DNA from: Saccharothrix australiensis
GTDB lineage: Bacteria; Actinomycetota; Actinomycetes; Mycobacteriales; Pseudonocardiaceae
Direction of reading: 5' to 3'
DNA length: 64,000 nt
Assembly (NCBI RefSeq): GCF_003634935.1
Contig: NZ_RBXO01000001.1
Location: 4,303,501-4,367,500, forward strand
Shown: positions 15,967 through 23,627 of the stretch, piece after piece
Numbering within the stretch: the first letter of the stretch is position 1
Layout of the letters: every line of letters starts with the position of its first letter
Notes under the pieces: generated by a model
Database searches by the model: none
What the model was told of the DNA's origin: nothing
What the model saw: only the letters and a program-made list of their open reading frames with translations
Program-made: the position numbers and the translations under genes

Positions 15967-17817
15967 TCAGTCCGTCGCGCGCCAGGGCGCGAACGGTCCG
16001 CCGGGCGCGGTCTGCGTCGCCGAGTGCAGCCGGCCGTCGGCCCCGACGAACAGCGCCACCACCCGGCCGTCGCCGTCCACGGCCGCCGCCGGCTGGTCCA
16101 GCACCGCGCCGCCGATACCCGCCCACGACCCGGTCGCGTCCGTCGTCACCCCGCCGCCGGCATCGCGCCCCACGACCGCCACCCGGCCGGCCGCGGACAC
16201 CGCCGCCGGGTCGCCCGCACCGCCCGGACCGGGACCCCGCACCGGAGCCGACCAGCTCCCACCGGATCGCGTGGTTCGCGCGATCTCGCCCGTCTCGGCG
16301 ACCGGGACCACCACCGTCGTCGCGTCCGGACCGCCCACCGCGACCGGAGGGCCGGCGGGCGGCACGGCCGGGAACGCCGCGTCCCAGCCCTTCGACGTCC
16401 AGTGGACCACCGCCTTCGTCGTGCTCGCGTAGACCTCGGGCGCGCCGTCCGGCCCCGGCACGGCGCTCAGGCCGTCCCGCACGTCCGAACCGCCGAGCCT
16501 GCTCCACGGACCCCAGTCGCCGTCGGCGTCCTGCTCCGCCCGGCTGATGCCACCGCCCTCGTCCCGCACGAACACGGCCAGCCGCCCGTCGCGGTGCGCG
16601 GCCACCGCCGGCGTGCCGACCCGCCGCCCGCCGGGGTCCGGGCTGCCCAGCGCCGTCCAGCCCCGGTCGTCGCGGCAGGTCAGCTCGCCGTTGTCCAGCC
16701 GACGGCCGCACACCGTCAGCCCGCCCCGGCCGGCGCCCACCGCGAGCCCGGCGGCCAGCGGGCCGCCCGCGCGGTCGGGCTCGGTGGCCTCCCAGCCGTC
16801 ACCGGCCCGCCGCCAACCCAGGAGCTGCGCGCCCCGCGCGGCGAACGCGTGCAGCCTGCCGTCCGCGTCGCGCCCCACCCACGACGTGCCGCGGCTCCAC
16901 CGGTAGTACATGCGGCGGGGCCAGCGGTCGTACGCGCCGGGCCCGTTGGCCAGCTTGTCGTGCCGCTGGTAGGCCGCGAAGTGGCCGATCTTGTCGTCCT
17001 GCTCGCCCGGCGGGAGGTTCACCGGCGAGCTCTCGACGTTGTAGTCGCGGTACCCGATCACGGTGAGCCGCGGCCGGTCGGGCGACTGCTGGTAGACCCT
17101 GGCCGCGGCCTCCGCGAACCGCGCGCTCATCACGTGGTCGGGGTGGTCGTGCCACGGCTGCCAGTAGGGGTACTCCGGGTCCGGGTCGTCGTCCTGGGCG
17201 CGCAGCACCGTCGGCCGGAAGTCCGCCATCAGCTTGGCCAGCACCCTGATCAGGCCGTTCCCGGTGTACCGGGACGGCTCCGAGACCTGGCCGCCGGTCG
17301 GCAGCAGGGTGTCCACCGCGTACCAGCCGCGCCGGTCCTCCCACAGGCGGCGCAGCGCGCCCCGCCCGCCCTCGGCCCGTGAGTCGGCGTCCTCGGGCAG
17401 GTTGAGGAACACCAGCGACACCAGCGGGCGCGCCTTCAGCGAGTACCGCTCGGCCGTGCGGCCGTCGGCCAGCGGCAGCACCGAGCCGTCCCACTCGTCG
17501 GGCACGCCGGCCATCCGCGCGTACGCCGCGCGCGCACCGGCCTGGCGGGTCGCCGAGTAGCCGTTCGCGTCCGCCTCCTCGGCCTCCCCCGCGGTCAGGA
17601 ACACCGTCATCAGGCGGTGGCCCGAGCGCACCGCGTCGCGGACGTCCGGGTTCATGAACAGCAGGTCGTCGTCGTGGTGCGCGACCACCTGAAGGTGTGC
17701 GACCCCATCGGGTGACGCGGGCGGTGCGGTAAGGTCGCCGCAGGCCACCAGCACCGCCAGCGCCAATGCCACGAGCAGTGCGACCGGCCGTGTACGCCCC
17801 ATAACCAACGCCCCCAT
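15967..17817 (-). CDS. PIG-L family deacetylase lipoprotein with C-terminal beta-propeller
   Basis: Predicted surface lipoprotein of 616 residues. The signal ends in a lipobox (LAVLVAC, Cys26). The N-terminal half is a PIG-L/GlcNAc deacetylase domain with the metal motif AHHDDD (46-51, normally AHPDDE/D) and the second metal ligand motif WHDHPDHV. The C-terminal half is a repeat region of short strands (VAAHRDGRLAVFVRD, TVVVPVAETGEIAR, AAAVDGDGRVVALFVGADG) resembling PLL/sialidase-like propellers that bind glycans. It likely deacetylates an N-acetyl sugar in the cell envelope. ATG at 17817 is chosen because AGGGGTG lies at proper spacing; ATG at 17802 is the alternative. It is divergent from the glycosylation operon. 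Confidence 0.87.
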   Translation of the reverse strand: MGALVMGRTRPVALLVALALAVLVACGDLTAPPASPDGVAHLQVVAHHDDDLLFMNPDVRDAVRSGHRLMTVFLTAGEAEEADANGYSATRQAGARAAYARMAGVPDEWDGSVLPLADGRTAERYSLKARPLVSLVFLNLPEDADSRAEGGRGALRRLWEDRRGWYAVDTLLPTGGQVSEPSRYTGNGLIRVLAKLMADFRPTVLRAQDDDPDPEYPYWQPWHDHPDHVMSARFAEAAARVYQQSPDRPRLTVIGYRDYNVESSPVNLPPGEQDDKIGHFAAYQRHDKLANGPGAYDRWPRRMYYRWSRGTSWVGRDADGRLHAFAARGAQLLGWRRAGDGWEATEPDRAGGPLAAGLAVGAGRGGLTVCGRRLDNGELTCRDDRGWTALGSPDPGGRRVGTPAVAAHRDGRLAVFVRDEGGGISRAEQDADGDWGPWSRLGGSDVRDGLSAVPGPDGAPEVYASTTKAVVHWTSKGWDAAFPAVPPAGPPVAVGGPDATTVVVPVAETGEIARTTRSGGSWSAPVRGPGPGGAGDPAAVSAAGRVAVVGRDAGGGVTTDATGSWAGIGGAVLDQPAAAVDGDGRVVALFVGADGRLHSATQTAPGGPFAPWRATD

Positions 17818-17994
17818 CGCATTCACCCCTGCTGCGGCGGACAGGCTACGACAGAAAGGCGACAACGCGGAAAACCGGTGATCAGCGCGACTCCGGGCAA
17901 CGGGACGAGGCTGCGGGGCGTCGGTTAGAGCAGGTGGGTTCTCCACGGCGGTCGGATCGGCACGGAAAGTGTCTTGAGGGGTTCAAGGGGTCTT

Positions 17995-19020
17995 GTGCGC
18001 ATCTCGGTGGTGGTCCCGTGCTTCAACGAGGAAGCCGGGCTGGAAGAACTCTACGCGGCGCTGATGCGCACGCTGCCCGCGCTGGGCGACGATTTCGAAG
18101 TCCTGCTCGTGGACGACGGCAGCACCGACGGCACGCTGGCGGTGCTCCGCGCGCTCGCCGAGCGCGACCAGCGGTTCAAGTACCTGGCACTGAGCCGGAA
18201 CTTCGGCAAGGAGGCCGCCATGCTGGCCGGCCTCGGCCACGCCACGGGCGACCTGGTGGCCATCATGGACGCCGACCTCCAGCACCCGCCCGAGCTGCTC
18301 GAACGGATGATCGGCCTGGTCGGCGCGGGCTACGACCAGGTGATCGCCCGCCGCTCGCGGCGCGGCGAGGCGCCGCTGCGCAAGCTCGTGTCGAACCTCT
18401 ACTACCGGCTGATCAACAAAGTCATCGACGTCGAACTCCAGAACGGCGTGGGCGATTTCCGGGTGCTGAGCAAGCGCGCGGTGCAGGCGCTGCTGTCGCT
18501 CGGCGAGTACAACCGGTTCTCCAAGGGCCTGTTCTCCTGGATCGGTTTCGACACCGCCGTCATCGACTACGACAACGTGCTCCGCCAGAACGGCCGGAGC
18601 AGCTGGACATTCCGCAAACTGCTGAACTACGGCATCGACGGCGTGGTGTCGTTCAACTCCAAACCGCTGCGCATCGCGATCTACCTCGGCGCGCTGGTGA
18701 CCGCCGTGGCGTTCGGCTACGCGACCTGGGTGCTGGTGCACGCCGTGCGCCACGGCGTGGACGTGCCCGGTTACGTCACCGTCATGTGCGGGATCCTCGT
18801 CCTCGGCGGCCTGCAACTGCTGTTCCTGGGCGTGATCGGCGAGTACGTCGGCCGGATCTACGCCGAGACGAAGCGCCGGCCGCACTTCCTCGTGAAGGAG
18901 TCGGGCGGTGCCGGGCACACGCCGGTGACGCTGCCGCTGGGCCCCGGCGTGGCCGAGCACGCGGCGGAGCTGATGGGCGAGGTCGTGGCCGGGCCGTTCA
19001 CGGAGCGGACCACGTCGTGA
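17995..19020 (+). CDS. GT2 polyprenyl-phosphate glycosyltransferase (GtrB/CsbB-like)
   Basis: Membrane-bound family 2 glycosyltransferase of 341 residues that should load a sugar from a nucleotide onto polyprenyl phosphate. Landmarks: VRISVVVPCFNEE at the start, VLLVDDGSTDGT, LSRNFGKEAAMLAGL, MDADLQHPPE (DxD-type metal motif) and FRVLSKRAV, then two C-terminal membrane helices. GTG at 17995 is taken as start because the family begins directly with the first beta strand; TTG at 17974 is possible. The stop overlaps the gtrA start (GTGA). First gene of a three-gene unit that mirrors the CsbB-GtcA-YfhO arrangement of Firmicutes. Confidence 0.9.
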   Translation: MRISVVVPCFNEEAGLEELYAALMRTLPALGDDFEVLLVDDGSTDGTLAVLRALAERDQRFKYLALSRNFGKEAAMLAGLGHATGDLVAIMDADLQHPPELLERMIGLVGAGYDQVIARRSRRGEAPLRKLVSNLYYRLINKVIDVELQNGVGDFRVLSKRAVQALLSLGEYNRFSKGLFSWIGFDTAVIDYDNVLRQNGRSSWTFRKLLNYGIDGVVSFNSKPLRIAIYLGALVTAVAFGYATWVLVHAVRHGVDVPGYVTVMCGILVLGGLQLLFLGVIGEYVGRIYAETKRRPHFLVKESGGAGHTPVTLPLGPGVAEHAAELMGEVVAGPFTERTTS

Positions 19021-19433
19021 CCGGCAAGCTGGGACGCGTCGCCCGGTTCGCGCTCGTCGGCGTGGTCAACACGGGCGTCTACTACGCCCTGTACCTGCTG
19101 CTGCGCCTGCTCCTGCCGTACCTGGCGGCGCACGTGACCGCGTTCGTGCTGGCGATGGTCGGCTCGTACTTCCTCAACTGCCACTTCACGTTCCGCACGA
19201 CGCCGTCGCTGCGGACGTTCCTGCTGTTCCCGCTGTCCAACGTGACGAACTTCGTGGTCACCACCACGGGCCTGTACGCCCTCGTCACGTGGCTGCGGGT
19301 CGACCAGGGGGTCGCGCCGCTGCTCGCGGCGGTGGTCGCCATCCCGTTCACGTTCATCGTCGCGCAGCTCGTGCTCCTGGGCCGCCGGAAGCCGACCGCG
19401 CCCCTGATCAAGGAAGAGGAACGAACGTCGTGA
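19017..19433 (+). CDS. GtrA family lipid-linked sugar flippase
   Basis: Small four-helix membrane protein of 138 residues, typical GtrA length. Recognised by RVARFALVGVVNTGVYYALY at the N-terminus and VGSYFLNCHFTFR in the middle. GtrA proteins move polyprenyl-phosphate-linked sugars across the membrane. Translation starts at a GTG that overlaps the GT2 stop by four bases and ends by overlapping the next GTG in the same way, so stoichiometric coupled translation of all three proteins is expected. Confidence 0.9.
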   Translation: MTGKLGRVARFALVGVVNTGVYYALYLLLRLLLPYLAAHVTAFVLAMVGSYFLNCHFTFRTTPSLRTFLLFPLSNVTNFVVTTTGLYALVTWLRVDQGVAPLLAAVVAIPFTFIVAQLVLLGRRKPTAPLIKEEERTS

Positions 19434-21607
19434 GGACGCTCGTCCAACGGCCGACGCGGGGACCGCTGGTCGCGCTCGGCGTGTGCGTCGCCGTGGTGCT
19501 CATCGCGCAGATCCCGTTCCTGCGCAACCGGCTGTTCTACGTGTGGGACGACAGCGCGGTGCAGTTCCTGCCCACCTGGCACCACCTGGGCGACCGGCTG
19601 CTGGCCGGCGAGTGGCCGCTGCTGCTCGACGTCGACAGCTGGATGGGCGGCAACCTCGCCGCCGAGGCGCTGTTCGGCGTGTGGAACCCGGTGAACCTCG
19701 CCAACTACGCGCTGGTCGCGCAGTTCGACGACCTCGCGGTGGCCGCCGTGGTGGTCAAGAGCGAGTTCCTGGCGCTGCTCGCGCTCGGCACGTACCTGTT
19801 GTGCCGGGAGTACGGCGCGAGCCGGGGCCCGGCCGCGGTCGTCGGGATCGCGCTGCCGTTCTGCGGGTTCACCCTGTACTACGAGGCCGCGACCTGGGCC
19901 GCCGGGCTGATGGCGTTCACCTGGCTGCCGTTCACCTGGTGGGCGGCGCGGCGGGCGGCGCGCGGCGCGGCCAGTCCGCTGTGGGCGTTCCTGTTCGGCG
20001 CGCTGGCGGTGACCACCGGCAACCCGTACGGCCTGCTCGGCGTGTGCGTGGTGATGGCGGCGCTGCTGGTCGAGTCGTGGCTCAAGCGCGACCGGAGCGC
20101 CCTGGTGCGCGTGCTGGTCGTCGGCGGGCTGGTCGCGCTGCTGGTGCCGCTGGTGTACCTGCCGCTGCTGGGCAGCTCGGCGGTGACCGTGCGGGCCAAC
20201 CAGGGCTTCTCCAGCGACGGAACCCTCATGCCGCGCCTGTCCGAGCTGATCAACCTGAGCATGGCCAGCCACCAGCCGATGGTCAAGGGCTTCGGGCACA
20301 GCATCCGGATGTTGACGCCCAGCGCGTACTTCGCGTGGTTCGTGGTGCCGCTGCTGCCGTGGCTGCACTGGAGCAGGCTGCGGGACCGTTGGCGCCCGCT
20401 CGCCGGTGTGCTCGCGGTGGGCGCGGCGTACCTGCTGCTCGCCATCGGGCCGTCGAACCTGTGGATGTTCCGCTTCCCGCTGCGGCACCTGGAGGTCGTG
20501 TACCTCGCGTTCGGCGTGCTGTTCGCGGTGCTGCTGACCGGCGGGCCCCGGATGGACCACGTGCGGCGGCGGGCGTCGATCACGGCGGGCGCGCTGCTGC
20601 TGACCGCTTACCTGACGTTCGCGGCGGGACCGTGGCAGTGGCGGCACCACCTGGTCGCGCTCGCGCTGCTGGCGGTGGGCGGCGCACTGGCGCTGTGGCT
20701 CGCCCGGCGCGGTCGGCTCGTCGGGACCTACGGCGTGCTCGTGGCGGGCGTCGCGGTCGGACTGGTGGCGCAGACGTCGTGGTTCCCCTTCAACGGCGAC
20801 GTCGCCGAACACCGCTTCCCGCGGTCGGTCTCCGAGCTGCGCGCCCAGACCCCGCCGCACGAGGGGACGACGTTCCCGGTCGGGACGGTGCTGCCGGGCA
20901 ACGTGGGCCTGGTCGCGGGGTTGTCGTCGGTCGGCTCGTACACCGGCATGTCATTCCGCGAGTTCGCCGCCGCGACCTGCATGGTCTACCACGGCGGCAC
21001 CTGCGCGGGCAGCCTGGAGAAGGTCTTCACGCCGACCAGGCTGGACGGGGTGGTGCTCGCCGACCTGATCCGCGCGGAGAGCGTGGTGGTCGAGAACGCG
21101 CTGCGGCCGGACGCCCAGCCGCCGCCCGGCTGGCGCGTCTCGTCCCGGTCGGCGAAGTTCACCGTGCTGAGCCGCGAGCAGCCGCTCCCGTGGCCGGACG
21201 GGCGGCTCGCGCACGCCACGGCGGGCGTCCGGGTGACCGAGGACGTCGCGCCGCACGACCGCGACGAGTCGGTGCGCTTCAGCAAGCCGCGCGGGCAGGC
21301 GGGTTCGCTGGCGTTCGCCCGGCTGGCGTGGCCCGGTTACCGGGCGGAGCTCGACGGCCGGGCGCTGGCGACGCGGGAGGGGCCGGCGGGGCTGCTGGTG
21401 GTGGACCTGCCCGCGGACGTCGAGGGCGGCCGGCTGACGCTCCGGTGGACGCCGCCGGGGTTGCCGCTGGGCATCGCGCTCGCCGTGCTGAGCCTGCTGG
21501 GTGTGCTGGCGTACGCCGGGTTCACGTGGCGGCGGGCCCGACGCGACCGGGTGCTGGTGCCGGCGGAGCGGCGCGCACCCGCCGAGCTGTCCTCGTCGGG
21601 GGTCTGA
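19430..21607 (+). CDS. YfhO-like polytopic GT-C glycosyltransferase
   Basis: Integral membrane protein of 725 residues with about a dozen hydrophobic helices followed by a soluble C-terminal domain and one last helix. The first outward loop begins VWDDSAVQFLPTWHHLGD, matching the Asp-containing active loop of GT-C enzymes such as YfhO, which transfer sugars from polyprenyl phosphate to an envelope polymer. A GTG start overlaps the gtrA stop. With the GT2 and flippase it forms a complete route: load, flip, transfer. The acceptor (teichoic acid, arabinogalactan or protein) cannot be read. A strong terminator follows. Confidence 0.85.
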   Translation: MRTLVQRPTRGPLVALGVCVAVVLIAQIPFLRNRLFYVWDDSAVQFLPTWHHLGDRLLAGEWPLLLDVDSWMGGNLAAEALFGVWNPVNLANYALVAQFDDLAVAAVVVKSEFLALLALGTYLLCREYGASRGPAAVVGIALPFCGFTLYYEAATWAAGLMAFTWLPFTWWAARRAARGAASPLWAFLFGALAVTTGNPYGLLGVCVVMAALLVESWLKRDRSALVRVLVVGGLVALLVPLVYLPLLGSSAVTVRANQGFSSDGTLMPRLSELINLSMASHQPMVKGFGHSIRMLTPSAYFAWFVVPLLPWLHWSRLRDRWRPLAGVLAVGAAYLLLAIGPSNLWMFRFPLRHLEVVYLAFGVLFAVLLTGGPRMDHVRRRASITAGALLLTAYLTFAAGPWQWRHHLVALALLAVGGALALWLARRGRLVGTYGVLVAGVAVGLVAQTSWFPFNGDVAEHRFPRSVSELRAQTPPHEGTTFPVGTVLPGNVGLVAGLSSVGSYTGMSFREFAAATCMVYHGGTCAGSLEKVFTPTRLDGVVLADLIRAESVVVENALRPDAQPPPGWRVSSRSAKFTVLSREQPLPWPDGRLAHATAGVRVTEDVAPHDRDESVRFSKPRGQAGSLAFARLAWPGYRAELDGRALATREGPAGLLVVDLPADVEGGRLTLRWTPPGLPLGIALAVLSLLGVLAYAGFTWRRARRDRVLVPAERRAPAELSSSGV

Positions 21608-21615
21608 CCAGAGCG

Positions 21616-21643
21616 GTGGGCGGCCGGTGCGCCGGCCGCCCAC
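21616..21643. terminator. Bidirectional hairpin terminator
   Basis: Perfect 12-bp stem GTGGGCGGCCGG / CCGGCCGCCCAC with loop TGCG, between the convergent ends of the YfhO-like gene and the glycoside-hydrolase-like gene. Confidence 0.8.
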
Positions 21644-21703
21644 GCCGTTCCGGGGCACCCCCGGCTGATCGGCTGCCCCGTCGGGCGCGGCGCTCGGGGG
21701 GCG

Positions 21704-22990
21704 TCAGCCGCAGCCCTTGCGCAGGACCGCCCCGGACGTGCCGGCCAGGCGCACGTCCGCCACGCCCGCGCCGCGCTCGTCGACGTAGGTCGCGCCGAGG
21801 CGGACCTGGACCGGCTCGCTCTCGGTCGGGTTCGCGTTGACGACCACCACGCCGCACGTGAAGTCGCGCTGGAACACGTTGTGCCCCACCGACCGGTACG
21901 GCGTCGTGGCCGTGCCGAGGTCCCAGTCGTACAGGGGGTTGCGCGGTGGCGGGTCGCCGTAGCCGTCGGTCCGCTCCACCGCGGCGATCGCGGCACGCTC
22001 GCCGGCGGTCAGGAAGTAGCTCGCCATCGCGTAGCGCATCGCCCGCTCGTCGCCGGGGCCGAAGTGCGGCTGGACCCAGGTGATCTTGCCGCGCATCTCG
22101 TTCTCCGTGACCTCCTCGGCCTGCCTGCTCCAACCCTCCCGGTACTCGGGCAGCAGGTTGGTCCCGCTGAAGGCGAGCCACCACTCGTCGAAACCGCCGT
22201 CGACGTGGTCGACGTAGGACGTCCAGCCGCCGGGGTGGAGCCTGGCGTTGGACAGGTTCGCGACCGTGGTCAGCCCGGCGTCGGCGAACCTGCCCTTCAT
22301 GTTGGACAGCATCGACCGGTAGGCGCCCTGGAACCGGGCGTTGTCCGGGTACTTCGCCGGGCACACGCCGGGGTGGTAGGCGTCGCACGGGAACAGCGCG
22401 TTGTCCATGAACACGCCGTCGAACCCGATCGCCTTGCTCTCCTGGATGACGTTGGCGGCCCAGGCGTCCTGGTAGCCGGTGTGGCCGACGTCCATCTGCC
22501 AGTGGCCGTCGTACCCGCTGTACTGGAACCGCCGCCCGTCGGGCCCCAGCAGGAACCAGTCGGGGTGGTCCCGGTCGGCGGCGCAGTAGCCGACACCGGC
22601 GGGCAGGAACCGGTCGTCCGCCCCGTCGCGGCACGCGTAGCTGCGGGTCGAGGACAGGTCCTTGTAGACGAACACCCGGATGTCCGGGTTGCGTGCCTTG
22701 AGCTTCTTCAGCAGGTCGCCTTCCCAGGCGTTGAGCACGACGTACCGGTGCCGCCGGGCCTCGGCCTCGATCATCTCGTCCGACACCGGCGTGCTGTTCA
22801 AGTGCAGCCAGAACGACTTGGCCCCACCGCTGAACGCGCCTGGTTTCACAGGACCGTGTTCTACCGCACCGGCGGTCGCGGGGGGTGCGACCAGCAGCGC
22901 CGACACGGCGACGAGCGCGGCGAGCGCGGCGAGCACCCGGCCGTGACCACGTCGTCGTGGGTACGTGCATTCGGAAGGAACGATGTTCAT
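21704..22990 (-). CDS. Secreted glycoside-hydrolase-like TIM-barrel protein
   Basis: Exported protein of 428 residues. A signal peptide (VLAALAALVAVSALLVAPPATAGA, about 19-42) is followed by a barrel with WLHLNSTPV, YVVLNAWEGDLL, IRVFVYKDLS, GFDGVFMDNALFP and YVDHVDGGFDEWWL; the acidic residues at the ends of these strands (MDN, DEWW) are where the putative endo-polygalactosaminidase/GHL superfamily puts its catalytic acids. The C-terminal 90 residues form a small beta domain. Start ATG at 22990 follows GAGGTGA. Substrate unknown; an envelope or extracellular polysaccharide is likely. It may relate to the neighbouring envelope glycosylation operon only by position. Confidence 0.78.
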   Translation of the reverse strand: MNIVPSECTYPRRRGHGRVLAALAALVAVSALLVAPPATAGAVEHGPVKPGAFSGGAKSFWLHLNSTPVSDEMIEAEARRHRYVVLNAWEGDLLKKLKARNPDIRVFVYKDLSSTRSYACRDGADDRFLPAGVGYCAADRDHPDWFLLGPDGRRFQYSGYDGHWQMDVGHTGYQDAWAANVIQESKAIGFDGVFMDNALFPCDAYHPGVCPAKYPDNARFQGAYRSMLSNMKGRFADAGLTTVANLSNARLHPGGWTSYVDHVDGGFDEWWLAFSGTNLLPEYREGWSRQAEEVTENEMRGKITWVQPHFGPGDERAMRYAMASYFLTAGERAAIAAVERTDGYGDPPPRNPLYDWDLGTATTPYRSVGHNVFQRDFTCGVVVVNANPTESEPVQVRLGATYVDERGAGVADVRLAGTSGAVLRKGCG

Positions 22991-23627
22991 GGTTCACCTC
23001 GCCGATCACCCGTTCACTCGGATTCGCGACAGACATCGCCGACCGGGCAACCGTCCGTGCGTGAGCCAGTGGCGCAGGCCGGTTCACCGGATCAGGTGGA
23101 CGGCACAGCAGGATCAGTCGTGTGCGGTCATGCCGTCCACTTCGGAGTGGCTACCCGTCGAGTTAACAGGAAAACTCGGGGTCACCGAAAGGGTTCGGCG
23201 CGCGGCCCCGCAGAAGGGCGGATCGCCACTGTCGTGGAGAGCGGCCGGTGAAGGTGACTGCGTGTCAGCACGCTGTTTCGCAGCGTGCGGCGGGCGCGAT
23301 CCGGCGCGGGGATGCGATCCGGCGCGGCCCTGAGCCGTCGGACCGTCTACAGAGGAGCGGTCCACTCGGGACCCACCGCGTCCAGCCACCCCGCCGCGCG
23401 ACGGCGCGGGTGGACTCGCGGACGTGCAGGCCCGCGCGCAACCACGCCACCGGGCATGGGCGTGGCGCAGCGCGCCGGCGATGTGCGTGCCGCCGCCGAT
23501 CCGGGACCTCCGGCAGGAGCGACGACGGGTCCGCCACCCGGTCGGTCAGGTCGACGACCCCGGTTGAGAACGCCGGGAGGTCCACCGGCGGGAACGGCGC
23601 GCCGACCGGTTCGCGACCCGGCCGTGA
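22991..23627. other. Intergenic region without a supported gene
   Basis: About 640 bp between two minus-strand genes. The part near 23140-23215 is less GC-rich and should contain the promoter of the glycoside-hydrolase-like gene. GCACGCTG-TTTCG-CAGCGTGC (23268-23288) is a perfect 8-bp hairpin that could end transcription coming from the NLR gene. No conserved protein is seen in any frame. Confidence 0.55.

Noticed and set aside
22965..23333. Small plus-strand frames upstream of the NLR 3' end
   Set aside because: They overlap the start region of the glycoside-hydrolase-like gene and show no conserved motif.
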